Shown: positions 9,073-17,558, numbered from the stretch's first letter. The stretch is DNA of 62,469 nt from DASUXY01 sp036377675 (GCA_036377675.1 DASUXY010000008.1:1-62469); one strand, 5' to 3'. Translations and numbers: made by a program. Notes: generated from the sequence alone by a model not told the origin.

Positions 9073-9438
9073 CTATTTACCGAGTTCCTTCCATATAAAT
9101 TGAGCTTCGGCAATTTCAGCTAATGCACCGGCTTTTTCTTTAGCACGTATAAAACCGTTCGTACGCTCAAAGGTCGTTTTTAACATATTGATTTCATCTC
9201 TTTCTGCACTATACTGAATTCTTTGCACGACTTTGTCCCAAGCTTTTTGTGTCTTTGTTAAATATTCTGCCGCTGATTTCCAATCTTCATCTTCGATATC
9301 CTCTTGAACGTGATTTAAATAATAAATAACATCATCATCTTCACGTAAAGGTTTTTTTAAGAATGAGCCTGTCGTCATAATAGCGATGAATAGACCAATT
9401 AAAATAACTGGAAATAGTTTGAAACCAATTCCTTTCAT
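9073..9438 (-). CDS. DUF4363-family protein
   Basis: A 121-residue protein with one N-terminal membrane helix (residues 8-26) and a helical extracytoplasmic part (HVQEDIEDEDWKSAAEYLTKTQKAWD). This matches DUF4363, a family habitually found immediately downstream of DUF421 membrane proteins in Bacilli, as here: it begins 13 bases after the DUF421 gene ends. The two most likely work as a unit in the membrane. Function is unknown. Confidence 0.8.
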   Translation of the reverse strand: MKGIGFKLFPVILIGLFIAIMTTGSFLKKPLREDDDVIYYLNHVQEDIEDEDWKSAAEYLTKTQKAWDKVVQRIQYSAERDEINMLKTTFERTNGFIRAKEKAGALAEIAEAQFIWKELGK

Positions 9439-9451
9439 GTCATCACCCTTT

Positions 9452-10180
9452 CTATTCTAAATCGTCATAGTCGCTAATATCGGTCATGTGATTCATCGGA
9501 TCATCGTATCCATCGACAAATAGATTACCAGAGGCATCGATAACAGCTAGGAACACTTCACGATACGATCCAAATCCACGCGCTCGTAATTGATTTTTCA
9601 ACCATTCTTCATCTTTATCCACTTGCTTTAAATTGGTTTTAAATAACTGGCCATCATAAATGAGTTCAGTGCTTAATCCTTTGTACGGTGTTGTAATTCC
9701 TAAATCATTAGGAGTGACGGGCTGGTGCTGTGACTTTTTTAGGACAGAAAATTTCCCATCTGTTTCAAGGATGGCATATTCAACTTCCTTTATATCGAAC
9801 ACACCTTCTCTTCGGAGTTGCTCTAATAAATCGGAAGCCCGGTAGCGCAATTTCTTCATCACACCTTCCATGACTTTCCCATTCATTATGATGATGGTCG
9901 GTTCGCCTGCAATATATACAGAGGCTTTACGCCATTTCAAGGTAATCAGTTGAATAATATAAACCAAAAATGCCCAAGCGAACAATCCAACCCAATGAGG
10001 CCATGCTCTACTTGTTAAGTCCGTAGTAAGTGTTGCAGCAATCGATCCAATCGTGATTCCTAAAATATAATCAAAAAAGGTTAGTTGGCTAATTTGTTGT
10101 TTACCTAGCATACGTGTGAAAATTAACAATGAAAAAAATCCAATAATGGCACGTACAATAACAACGAGCGTTTCGTTCAA
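9452..10180 (-). CDS. DUF421 membrane protein (YetF-like)
   Basis: A 242-residue protein with three N-terminal helices (about 5-22, 35-52 and 60-80) followed by a cytoplasmic alpha/beta domain. The stretch GEPTIIIMNGKVMEGVMKK and the later LRREGVFDIKEVEYAILETD are typical of DUF421. In Bacillus several paralogues (YetF and others) are linked to spore and membrane functions, but no biochemical activity is settled. First gene of a two-gene unit with DUF4363. The start at 10180 is preceded by GGGGGGATC. Confidence 0.85.
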   Translation of the reverse strand: MNETLVVIVRAIIGFFSLLIFTRMLGKQQISQLTFFDYILGITIGSIAATLTTDLTSRAWPHWVGLFAWAFLVYIIQLITLKWRKASVYIAGEPTIIIMNGKVMEGVMKKLRYRASDLLEQLRREGVFDIKEVEYAILETDGKFSVLKKSQHQPVTPNDLGITTPYKGLSTELIYDGQLFKTNLKQVDKDEEWLKNQLRARGFGSYREVFLAVIDASGNLFVDGYDDPMNHMTDISDYDDLE

Positions 10181-10363
10181 TATGATCCCCCCACCTATGA
10201 TTTATTTTTTAAAGTGTACATCCTCTGATAATTTGTTAAATGTAGAATGATCCTTTCTATATGTAGTTTGTTTAACAAATCGCTTATTATACAAGGGACG
10301 GAACTTTTACTGGTCTTGGTTTAGCCATTTTATTTACAAGAGATTGAGGGTGTGATTTCCATT

Positions 10364-10404
10364 AAAAAAAGTGCCGATTCCAAAATGAATGGCAATCAGC
10401 ACTT
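10364..10404 (-). terminator. Terminator of the lipM-lipA operon
   Basis: On the minus strand AAGTGCTGATT pairs imperfectly with AATCGGCACTT and is followed by seven T. It lies 12 bases past the lipA stop. Confidence 0.85.
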
Positions 10405-10415
10405 CTAGTATTTAC

Positions 10416-11405
10416 TTAGTTTCTAAAGCTATTCGTAAACGTTGTTTCGTTTAATTCTTTTAATTGGTTCGCTAATTGGAAGTCATCTTCTTCTGTTTTC
10501 TCATTCTCATGTTTGTTTCTGCGTCGTGCAGCTGCTTCGGTAACTTGTTCATCGGCATGGTAAGAAGAGCGAACGAGTGGTCCAGATTGACAATGTCGAA
10601 AGCCTTTTTCCAAAGCGATTTCTTTTAGTTCATCAAATTCATCAGGATGATAATACCGTTCAACAGGCAAGTGTTTTCTCGTCGGTTGTAAATATTGCCC
10701 GATCGTAATAATATCGACATCGTGTGCTAATAAATCATCCATCGCTTCAATGATTTCATCTTTCGTTTCACCTAATCCGACCATAATGCTTGACTTCGTC
10801 GGTGTGTGAGGGGAAATCTCTTTCACACGTTTTAAAAGCTGCAGTGAGCGATCATATGTAGCGATGGCACGAACGCGTTTCGTTAAACGTCTCACTGTTT
10901 CAATATTGTGGTTAAAAATATCAGGCTGACTATCCATTAACGTATGTAGGCTCTCATAGTCACCCTTCATATCGGATGGGAGAACTTCAATGGTACAGGC
11001 CGGATTTTTTCGGCGGATCGCGCGAACGGTTTCGGCAAAAACGGCTGCACCACCATCTTTTAAGTCATCTCGAGCAACGGCAGTGACGACGACGTGCTTC
11101 AAATTCATAATTTGCACTGAATCAGCAACGCGTTCAGGTTCATCCCAATCGAGCTCATTTGGAAGTCCTGTTTTTACCGCACAAAACCGACAACCACGCG
11201 TACACGTATCTCCTAAAATCATAAATGTAGCTGTTCTTCGTTCACTCCAACATTCATGGATATTAGGACATTTTGCTTCCTCACAAACGGTATGGAGATT
11301 TTGACCTCGCATCAATTTTTTTAAGCCAACGTATGATTTGTTCGTATTCAGTTTGATTTTTAGCCAATCGGGCTTTCGGATATGTTTTTGTTGTTTTGTC
11401 ATCAT
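10416..11405 (-). CDS. lipA: Lipoyl synthase (radical SAM)
   Basis: A 329-residue enzyme that inserts two sulfurs into protein-bound octanoyl groups to make the lipoyl cofactor. Both iron-sulfur cluster sites are visible: the auxiliary cluster cysteines Cys41, Cys46 and Cys52 (CEEAKCPNIHEC) and the radical-SAM triad Cys68, Cys72 and Cys75 (CTRGCRFC). The conserved C-terminal RSSYHA carries the Ser that ligates the auxiliary cluster. A C-terminal extension of ~35 charged residues follows the core. It begins 50 bases after lipM, same strand, with AAGGAG upstream, so the two form an operon delivering substrate and sulfur insertion in order. Confidence 0.97.
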   Translation of the reverse strand: MMTKQQKHIRKPDWLKIKLNTNKSYVGLKKLMRGQNLHTVCEEAKCPNIHECWSERRTATFMILGDTCTRGCRFCAVKTGLPNELDWDEPERVADSVQIMNLKHVVVTAVARDDLKDGGAAVFAETVRAIRRKNPACTIEVLPSDMKGDYESLHTLMDSQPDIFNHNIETVRRLTKRVRAIATYDRSLQLLKRVKEISPHTPTKSSIMVGLGETKDEIIEAMDDLLAHDVDIITIGQYLQPTRKHLPVERYYHPDEFDELKEIALEKGFRHCQSGPLVRSSYHADEQVTEAAARRRNKHENEKTEEDDFQLANQLKELNETTFTNSFRN

Positions 11406-11455
11406 CTTCGCTCCTTAGCATATGTAATCTTTGTCATGAAAAGAATGGTTCATAG

Positions 11456-12265
11456 TTATGAGAGTACTTCCGTTTTATACTTTTTATCGGCTAAATCATA
11501 CACTTCTTTCCACTGATTGGGAGATAGTTCGATCGGTTTTAACGCTATATTTAATCCCGTTTGAAACCCTTTATAAAAGGCCGATTTTATGTCGCCAAAG
11601 GTGTGCTGTTTCTGTGTGATCTGTTCAATCGTAATCGCCTTATGTTTAAAGTTACGGCGTTTTCTTTCCCGAACTTCTTCGGTTGGAAAACGAAACAAGT
11701 CAAAAAGCATTTGTTCATTGATTGTAATAGGGATTGAACCGTGCTGTAATAATACACCTTTCTTTCTCGTTTGTGCATTTCCAGATAATTTTTTTTCGTT
11801 GTATACGAGTTCATAAAAAGCTGGCTTTTCAAAGCAGACAGCTGATTGTTTATCTCTTTCTTTATCTTTTGGAGCTGTGTAACTTGCTTGAATGCCCAAG
11901 TTTTTATATCCTTCTAAAAGTCCCTTTGATAAGTGATAATACGCTTTGCGAATTGATTTAGGGATATATGAACGCTGTTCAGAGATGACGATGCTATACG
12001 TTAATTCGTCATCATGAAGGACGCCACTACCTCCGGTGAGGCGTTTTACAAATTGACATTTATGTCGTTTTATACCGTCAAAATCAATCATTTGCTCAAC
12101 ATTTTGAAAACGTCCGACAGATAAGCTCGGTTTTTTCCAACCGTAAAATCGTAACGTCGGTGGAATTTTTCCTTCGCTATGCCATTTCAATAAAGATTCA
12201 TCTAAGGCCATGTTAACTGCAGCGTCGAGACATCCACTATCTAAAAAACCCCATTGTTCTTGCAA
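11456..12265 (-). CDS. lipM: Octanoyltransferase LipM
   Basis: A 269-residue transferase that moves octanoate from acyl carrier protein to GcvH, the first step of lipoate assembly in Bacillus. The acyl-enzyme cysteine lies in SAVCFEKPAFYELV, then GNAQTRKKGVLLQHGSI; these match LipM and distinguish it from LplA ligases, which lack the Cys, and LipL. In the substrate loop the usual GGRAV reads GGSGV (KRLTGGSGVLHDDE). The start is taken as TTG at 12265, since GTGGGGAG lies upstream and the protein then opens MQEQWGFLDSG as in relatives; an in-frame GTG at 12280 overlaps the ribosome site. It is preceded by a TPP riboswitch and followed by lipA. Confidence 0.92.
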   Translation of the reverse strand: MQEQWGFLDSGCLDAAVNMALDESLLKWHSEGKIPPTLRFYGWKKPSLSVGRFQNVEQMIDFDGIKRHKCQFVKRLTGGSGVLHDDELTYSIVISEQRSYIPKSIRKAYYHLSKGLLEGYKNLGIQASYTAPKDKERDKQSAVCFEKPAFYELVYNEKKLSGNAQTRKKGVLLQHGSIPITINEQMLFDLFRFPTEEVRERKRRNFKHKAITIEQITQKQHTFGDIKSAFYKGFQTGLNIALKPIELSPNQWKEVYDLADKKYKTEVLS

Positions 12266-12320
12266 AAGTAATCTCCCCACTTCCTTTTAATATGCTGTCC
12301 TATAAGATTCGTCCAATAGT

Positions 12321-12352
12321 AAAAAAAGACTACACTGTTAAGAAGTGCAGTC
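12321..12352 (-). terminator. Riboswitch-controlled intrinsic terminator before lipM
   Basis: On the minus strand GACTGCACT (12344-12352) pairs with AGTGTAGTC (12328-12336), followed by seven T. The downstream arm is an exact 9-base copy of the 3' strand of riboswitch helix P1 (12383-12391), so the P1 strand can capture the upstream arm when the aptamer is empty. A small hairpin GTATAC/GTATAC (about 12359-12376) lies between. This is a classic transcriptional OFF-switch layout. Confidence 0.88.
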
Positions 12353-12382
12353 TAAAGCCGTATACATCTTCGTATACTTTTT

Positions 12383-12478
12383 GACTACACTTTCCCACGC
12401 TAGAATTACCTAGATCGGGTGCTAAGGGTTTGAACGTATGCGTTCTTCTCAGCTCTGTTTATCAGCTCCCCTAGTGTT
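12383..12478 (-). promoter_or_regulatory. TPP riboswitch (THI element) in the lipM-lipA leader
   Basis: On the minus strand the conserved THI-box parts appear in order: GGGGAGC, then GCTGAGA, a short variable P3a hairpin (GAACG...CGTTC), ACCCTT, CCGATCTAGGTAATTCTAGCG and GGGAAAG. Helix P1 is closed by ACACT (5') with AGTGT (3'). These match the aptamer that binds thiamine pyrophosphate. It is followed by the terminator at 12321-12352 and then lipM; no thiamine gene lies between. By the known mechanism, bound TPP favours termination. Regulation of lipM-lipA by TPP is an inference from position. Confidence 0.92.
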
Positions 12479-12514
12479 AACGACCGTATGTACTTGCTAC
12501 TATTTTATATGTCT

Positions 12515-12543
12515 ATCATAAGGGGAGTTCATAACAATGTAAA
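12515..12543 (-). promoter_or_regulatory. Sigma-A type promoter for the TPP-riboswitch leader
   Basis: Minus strand: -35 TTTACA (12538-12543), 17-base spacer, -10 TATGAT (12515-12520). Transcription would start about 30 bases before the riboswitch and give a leader of roughly 240 nucleotides to lipM. Confidence 0.7.
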
Positions 12544-12713
12544 GTATTCGTCATAGACGATTAAGGGATTATTTTTACGTATAGTCGATCATTTCTGCAT
12601 TGAGAAAGATGTTGTTAAATAGATAAGATAGGTAGGTTGATCATGTATACCGATCGATTTGCGAGGGCGGAGTCGAAACTACTGAGTTGAAAGGATTCGT
12701 CAAGTGAATATGT

Positions 12714-12742
12714 AAAAAAAGGTGCCTTTTGTAAAAGCACCT
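12714..12742 (-). terminator. Terminator after doxX-like gene
   Basis: Minus strand AGGTGC pairs with GGCACCT around a TTTTACAAAA loop and runs into seven T, 14 bases past the DoxX stop. Confidence 0.8.
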
Positions 12743-12755
12743 CTTGTAAAGATTG

Positions 12756-13100
12756 TTAATTGATGAGTGCAACGATAATGGATAACACAAGTAAAATAAA
12801 AGCCATTAAGGACTGTGATAATGGATCTTTAGCACGGATGTGGGTCACGATAGCGAAAAACATAATAATAGCAATCCATATACCGGAAAAAATTGCGATT
12901 TGTGGATACCAAATACCGACGATCATTCCGGTTGCTCCGATCCATTCAAAAATACCTGTTACGATACGAAACCATTGCGGTAGCCCAAAATGCTCAAATC
13001 CTTCAACCATTTTTTCGGATGTAAATTTCATCCAACCAAACATAAAAAATCCTAAGCCGAGGATAATTTGTAATATAATTGATAACACTTGCATCTTCAT
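12756..13100 (-). CDS. DoxX-family membrane protein
   Basis: A 114-residue protein with four helices (about 5-23, 42-62, 66-85 and 93-113), typical of the DoxX/DoxD-like family. Members are often regulated by quinone or diamide-sensing HxlR regulators in Bacillus (for example with YodB or CatR type control) and are linked to redox stress, though activity is not proven. The gene is divergent from an HxlR regulator; the 130-base spacer contains palindromes that could serve both. ATG at 13100 follows AGGAGGAATG. The 133-codon ORF on the opposite strand is a shadow. Confidence 0.82.
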   Translation of the reverse strand: MKMQVLSIILQIILGLGFFMFGWMKFTSEKMVEGFEHFGLPQWFRIVTGIFEWIGATGMIVGIWYPQIAIFSGIWIAIIMFFAIVTHIRAKDPLSQSLMAFILLVLSIIVALIN

Positions 13101-13161
13101 TCCTCCTAAATTATTTCTCCTATATACTATTATGAAAGATACGCTATCCTTTTTGAAGTAG

Positions 13162-13197
13162 GCACTTTAAAGTGCTATAGTATCCTAAACGATACTA
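13162..13197. promoter_or_regulatory. Twin palindromic operators between doxX and hxlR
   Basis: Two perfect palindromes: GCACTTTAAAGTGC (13162-13175) and TAGTATC-6 bases-GATACTA (13178-13197). The second has the GTATC/GATAC shape typical of HxlR/YodB-type operators. They lie just upstream of the regulator and of the divergent doxX-like gene, so self-regulation and control of doxX are likely. Confidence 0.6.
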
Positions 13198-13230
13198 TTA
13201 GGAATAATTGGGCAAAGGGAGGCTATACAG

Positions 13231-13578
13231 ATGAATGATAAAACGTGTGTCGGTGTAGAAGTAGCGATTGAGGCTTTAGTTGGAAAATGGAAGCCGATTA
13301 TTTTATATCATTTAATGGAAAACGAAACGATGAGATTTAATGAATTAAAACGAGCGATTCCGAACATTACACAAAAAATGTTGACATCACAACTAAGAGA
13401 GCTTGAACATCATCAAATTGTCCATCGGGAAGTGTATCCACAAGTTCCTCCAAAAGTTGAATATTCCTTGACCGATTACGGCCAAAACATTATTCCTATT
13501 TTAAAGTCGATGCAACGGTGGGGAACTTCACATAAGGAGTATTTACAAAACCTTGAAAAAAACACATCAAAAAATTAA
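13231..13578 (+). CDS. HxlR-family transcriptional regulator
   Basis: A 115-residue winged-helix regulator. Its N-terminus (DKTCVGVEVAIEALVGKWKP) has a single Cys at position 6, as in the redox sensors YodB and HypR of Bacillus, followed by the HxlR signature RFNELKRAIPNITQKMLTSQ and wing REVYPQVPPKVEYSLTDYG. With one Cys near the N-terminus it probably responds to electrophiles or disulfide stress and represses doxX and itself. ATG at 13231 has GGGAGG upstream. The downstream gap to 13780 holds a short broken remnant (about 13603-13707) and no gene. Confidence 0.88.
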   Translation: MNDKTCVGVEVAIEALVGKWKPIILYHLMENETMRFNELKRAIPNITQKMLTSQLRELEHHQIVHREVYPQVPPKVEYSLTDYGQNIIPILKSMQRWGTSHKEYLQNLEKNTSKN

Positions 13579-13782
13579 TCGTTACAGTTAAGCGGACTTT
13601 CCTCATCTTAGGTGGCAACAGTTATGCTGCATACTTTTTTACATTGCAAAAATCGGTTATACATCTGTGCAGCAAATCAGAAAAGGGTTAGGATCAAACG
13701 CATAAAGCTATAAACATATAAAGGGATTGTTCTCAATTTATAACTTCAGTCATCACGTAGCAATACATACAATATTTGCAAA

Positions 13783-14937
13783 TTATTTCTCAATAATTTG
13801 GCCGTCGTCTCGTATGTCGACATTAAAAGAAATGGATTGCAAATATGTATACATGCGCTTTTTTTCGCTCTCTTTTAGTGGCTGAATTTGTCCATTCGAG
13901 ATGATATAGGGTTCAAATGCCATTTGGACGTTGTCACCTGTAAACGTTACTTTTAATAATCCTGTCGCAGCTGTATGTCCTTGTACGTATGGAGGAAATA
14001 AAAAGTTGCCGAGTGAATACGCTACTGCCGTTCCATCTTCATAGGCAAACCCTTGGAGCCAATGCGGATGACTTCCAACAATTAAATCTACTCCTAACTC
14101 TTTTAAAGCTGCGACATATTGTTTTTGATATTCTGCAGGCATATTTGTTTTCTCAATTCCCCAGTGGAAATAAACGATGACATAATCAGAGTCTTCCTTT
14201 TGTTCTTCGATTGTTTTTTTGACGAGGGATAAATCATATCCATTTGGAACGCCTGGCTGATCGTCGGTTGCGACCCAATTCGCTGAAGGGAAAAAACGAA
14301 CGAATGAAAAGAAACGAAAAGTCTTTCCGTTTATGTTGATTTCTTTTGAACGGTAGGCCTCTTCCTCATTTTCCCCTGCACCGATATAGTCGAATTCATA
14401 CTTCTTTACATAGTGTAATGTGTCAAGTAAACCGGGCCGCAAGTAATCGAGGGTATGATTATTTCCGATATTGATCATTTGAAATCCAGCCTTCTTTAAT
14501 CCTTCGAGTACCTCAGGATCAGACTTGATCCAAAAAAGCTGATGCGGGTCTTTTGCAGTTTGTTCGGTTGTAATGACGGACTCTAGATTGATAAAAGAAT
14601 AATCCGCTTGTTGCACAGTATCTTTTACATATGTAAAAGGATACTCATAGCCTTCTCTTTCTAAAATCGGTCGTAACTCCCAATCAAACATCGTATCTCC
14701 TGCAAAAACAATTTCAATAGGTTCTCCTACTTTTTTGTAGGTATTTTTAACAGTTAATCCACTCATTGATCGGAATGGGTTTTGTTGTAAGTCTACTGTC
14801 TTTGTAACAGATAACTGCCTCCATATGACAAAGATGATTAAAACAGTAAGTAAAAGAAATAAACCGATGAACATCATAATGCTCTTTTTAAAGCGAGCTT
14901 CGGTCTTTCCTGTTTGTCGATTCGTCTGCTGAACCAT
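13783..14937 (-). CDS. CapA-family metallophosphatase-like protein
   Basis: A 384-residue protein with an N-terminal anchor helix (about residues 15-35) and a calcineurin-like CapA domain outside the cell: VFAGDTMFDWELRP, INLESVIT, GNNHTLDYLRPG and SHPHWLQG motifs. CapA/PgsA proteins take part in poly-gamma-glutamate capsule synthesis or anchoring, but no capB/capC genes are nearby, so this orphan paralogue may act elsewhere in envelope metabolism. The true start is ATG at 14937, which has AAAGGGG 8 bases upstream; an ATG 18 codons earlier has none. Region 14991-15430 carries one small ORF. Confidence 0.82.
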   Translation of the reverse strand: MVQQTNRQTGKTEARFKKSIMMFIGLFLLLTVLIIFVIWRQLSVTKTVDLQQNPFRSMSGLTVKNTYKKVGEPIEIVFAGDTMFDWELRPILEREGYEYPFTYVKDTVQQADYSFINLESVITTEQTAKDPHQLFWIKSDPEVLEGLKKAGFQMINIGNNHTLDYLRPGLLDTLHYVKKYEFDYIGAGENEEEAYRSKEININGKTFRFFSFVRFFPSANWVATDDQPGVPNGYDLSLVKKTIEEQKEDSDYVIVYFHWGIEKTNMPAEYQKQYVAALKELGVDLIVGSHPHWLQGFAYEDGTAVAYSLGNFLFPPYVQGHTAATGLLKVTFTGDNVQMAFEPYIISNGQIQPLKESEKKRMYTYLQSISFNVDIRDDGQIIEK

Positions 14938-15087
14938 CTCTACACCCCTTTCAAGAAAATACTCACCATTAATATATTGTTTAAGAAGCAAAAATATTTG
15001 TAATTTTTAAGGGTAAAAAGAGAAGGACCGTGAGAGAATAAAAAGGAAGTGTGAATCTGTTCATGAAGTAATAAAACCATTTAGAAC

Positions 15088-15204
15088 ATGAAAGATGTAT
15101 GGATGAAGTTTCATTTTTACTTTGTTCGGTTGAAAGAACGGTTGGAAAAGGGTGAAATTACTAAAGAAGAATATAAAGAAGCTAAAAAAAGACGGGGAAT
15201 TTAA
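15088..15204 (+). CDS. Small SHOCT-like protein
   Basis: A 38-residue ORF ending in LKERLEKGEITKEEYKEAKK. That segment matches the SHOCT motif (short C-terminal oligomerisation helix pair, usually L..L...G.IT.EEY...K..L). No strong ribosome site precedes the ATG; a second ATG six codons in is an alternative. It may be a genuine micro-protein or the surviving tail of a larger SHOCT protein. The following 200 bases to ddl show only broken coding remnants. Confidence 0.4.
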   Translation: MKDVWMKFHFYFVRLKERLEKGEITKEEYKEAKKRRGI

Positions 15205-15431
15205 TATGTCAGTCATACAATTTACCAAATATAAGCATTACGGATGAAGAGGGAAGTAATATTACGAGGGTGGATAAATGACGTCTGGATGAAGCAGGTT
15301 AGCAGATCTTTGTTCATCGTGGATGGTTTTTCGTTTTTTCCTATCCAATCGAACTTCATAAATGCTATATTAAATAAAGGGTGTGTCATACAATAATATA
15401 TATATAATTTAAAGGCTAGGAGAGGAAGTCA

Positions 15432-16541
15432 ATGATGAAAAAAAAGAAAGTTGGTATTATTTTTGGAGGTCAATCGGCTGAGCATGAAGTGTCTTTGCAA
15501 TCAGCTAAAAATATTGCCGAGGCCATTGATCCAGAGAAGTACGAAGTCATCATGATTGGAATCGATAAAGACGGACAATGGCATTTAAATGAACAATCTT
15601 CTCTTTTATTGAATGCTGATGACCCCAAGCGGATTCAGTTGAATCGGTCGAATGATGCGGTAGCCATCATACCAGGACAAAAACATCAGCCCTTGATTCA
15701 CGCTGAAAATGCTAAATCTCTTGGTAGCTTAGACGTTGTCTTCCCAATTGTTCATGGAACGTTAGGGGAAGATGGTAGTCTACAAGGGATGTTACGACTT
15801 CTGAACGTACCTTATGTCGGTCCAGATGTGTTAAGCTCCTCCATCTGTATGGATAAAGATATTGCTAAACGATTACTTCTACAAGCTGGAATTAACGTAG
15901 CTAAAGGGCTGACGTATACACGGACAACGAAACATACCGTTGATTATGATCAAGCGGTTGAACATTTAGGCACGCCGATGTTTATTAAACCAGCGAATCA
16001 AGGTTCTTCGGTTGGCGTGAGTAAAGTTGAAACGAAAGAAGAGTTTGAAGAAGCCCTGCGATTAGCTTTTCAATATGATCATAAAGTGATTGTTGAGGAA
16101 ATGCTTGTAGGACGGGAGATTGAATGTTCAGTGTTAGGAAATGACGACCCACAGGCGTCACTTCCTGGAGAAATCCTTCCAAATACGGAGTTTTATTCCT
16201 ATGAGTCTAAATATATCGATGAAAAGGGTGCCGAGCTTGCTATTCCAGCAGACTTATCCGATGACGTCATTCAAAAAGTGCAACAGACAGCGATTGCTGC
16301 ATTTAAAACATTGCAATGTGAAGGTTTAGCACGGGTTGACTTCTTTTTGACAGAGAGTGGAGATGTTTATGTTAATGAAGTGAATACGTTACCCGGATTT
16401 ACAAAAATTAGTATGTATCCAAAGTTATGGGAAGTAAGCGGTATAACCTACTCTAATTTGATTACGACGTTAATTGATTTAGCGATTGAGCGACACGAAA
16501 GCGATCAACAGTTGAAAAGTTCAGTTTGGGATGAAGCGTAA
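15432..16541 (+). CDS. ddl: D-alanine--D-alanine ligase
   Basis: A 369-residue ATP-grasp ligase that joins two D-Ala for peptidoglycan pentapeptide. Features: IIFGGQSAEHEVSLQSA at the N-terminus, HGTLGEDGSLQGML around residue 105, KPANQGSSVGVSKV (ATP-grasp loop), and the C-terminal ARVDFFL...EVNTLPGFT carrying metal-binding residues. Length is normal. ATG at 15432 follows AGGAGAGG. No murF lies downstream, unlike the common ddl-murF pair in Bacillus. A terminator at 16580-16621 closes it. Confidence 0.95.
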   Translation: MMKKKKVGIIFGGQSAEHEVSLQSAKNIAEAIDPEKYEVIMIGIDKDGQWHLNEQSSLLLNADDPKRIQLNRSNDAVAIIPGQKHQPLIHAENAKSLGSLDVVFPIVHGTLGEDGSLQGMLRLLNVPYVGPDVLSSSICMDKDIAKRLLLQAGINVAKGLTYTRTTKHTVDYDQAVEHLGTPMFIKPANQGSSVGVSKVETKEEFEEALRLAFQYDHKVIVEEMLVGREIECSVLGNDDPQASLPGEILPNTEFYSYESKYIDEKGAELAIPADLSDDVIQKVQQTAIAAFKTLQCEGLARVDFFLTESGDVYVNEVNTLPGFTKISMYPKLWEVSGITYSNLITTLIDLAIERHESDQQLKSSVWDEA

Positions 16542-16579
16542 CGTTTACGTAACAGCGGGTTGCTTCATATAACGATATA

Positions 16580-16621
16580 AACTACCTCAAAAGAAGTGTT
16601 CTTCATTTGAGGTAGTTTTTA
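16580..16621 (+). terminator. Terminator after ddl
   Basis: AACTACCTCAAA pairs with TTTGAGGTAGTT around a short loop and is followed by T residues. Confidence 0.9.
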
Positions 16622-16699
16622 GTGTGCTTGCTATTGATCCCGAATACATCAAGCAACAATTTTTCACAAAAAAAGCCATCACGTGGATGGCTTTCGTCC

Positions 16700-17260
16700 T
16701 TATTCACCGTATCTACTAAACTTTTCGTCAACCGGAATTCGATCTTTTTTCGGCGGAATCTCATTGAAATAACCTAAATGTAAAAATCCAACGATTTTTT
16801 CGTTTTCACCGACATTTAAAATTTCTTTTACTTTTGGTTCATAAATGTGTGGATTCGTTCGCCAGACGACACCGAGCTCTCTTTCCCATGCTAAAAGCCA
16901 GAAGTTTTGAATTAATGCAGCAGTTGCTCCGAAGTTTTCATCCCATTGTTTTTGTTTTTCAGGCTCTTCCATGATGACAACTAAATAGGCATTTGGTTCA
17001 TTGAGAAATTGTTCGCGATTTTCTTGTCGTTCTTCCGGATACGTAGAGGCGATTTTTTTAGCGAAGTCTGCTTTATGTTCTTCATCTACAAAAATAAATC
17101 GCCACGGTTGACGCATGCCGTGTGTTGGTGCCCAAATAGCATCGTCTAACAATTCACGAACAACTTCTTCGGTCACCTTCTTATCTGTATAACCTTTTTT
17201 AACAGAGCGTCGTTCACGAATAATTTTAGCTAAATCTGTTTTCGGTTTTGTTTCTGTCAA
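16700..17260 (-). CDS. Nitroreductase-family FMN oxidoreductase
   Basis: A 186-residue flavoprotein. The N-terminal IIRERRSVKKGYTDKKV, then ELLDDAIWAPTHGMRQPWRF, and the C-terminal GFLHLGYFNEIPPKKDR are standard for NAD(P)H-FMN nitroreductases of the YdjA/YfkO class. It reduces quinones, nitro-compounds or a flavin/iron substrate. The start is TTG at 17260 behind GGGGAG. A Fur-like box (17311-17325) lies in its upstream region, hinting at iron regulation. Confidence 0.88.
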   Translation of the reverse strand: MTETKPKTDLAKIIRERRSVKKGYTDKKVTEEVVRELLDDAIWAPTHGMRQPWRFIFVDEEHKADFAKKIASTYPEERQENREQFLNEPNAYLVVIMEEPEKQKQWDENFGATAALIQNFWLLAWERELGVVWRTNPHIYEPKVKEILNVGENEKIVGFLHLGYFNEIPPKKDRIPVDEKFSRYGE

Positions 17261-17310
17261 GTAAAGTCTCCCCTTTCATATCATAGGAAATGGTTCATAT
17301 ATATCACAGA

Positions 17311-17325
17311 TGATAATTGTTATCA
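17311..17325. promoter_or_regulatory. Fur-like box upstream of the nitroreductase
   Basis: TGATAATTGTTATCA matches the 7-1-7 Fur consensus TGATAATnATTATCA at 14 of 15 positions, counting the unspecified middle base. It is 50 bases upstream of the minus-strand nitroreductase start. PerR boxes have TTATAAT arms, so Fur is the better match. Confidence 0.65.
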
Positions 17326-17558
17326 ATTAAATTGTAGCCGATAATTGTATATAAATCAACTTCACACGATTAAAGAGATGTAAAATAGGGAATCGATTTA
17401 TAATCCATTTCATCTTACATAAGGAAGAGGGTTCGTGCAACGTTTTGTTCGTTAATGACAAGCTTCTTAAATACTTGATTTGTAAATAAAGTAACGTAAT
17501 AATTAGAAAGCGCCCGCTTTGCTAGATATGTGAATGTATATACAATCAGGAGGTTAAG

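Noticed and set aside
12760..13161. 133-codon ORF on the plus strand over doxX
   Set aside because: The minus frame has DoxX helices and a ribosome site; this one runs across the promoter region and is a shadow.
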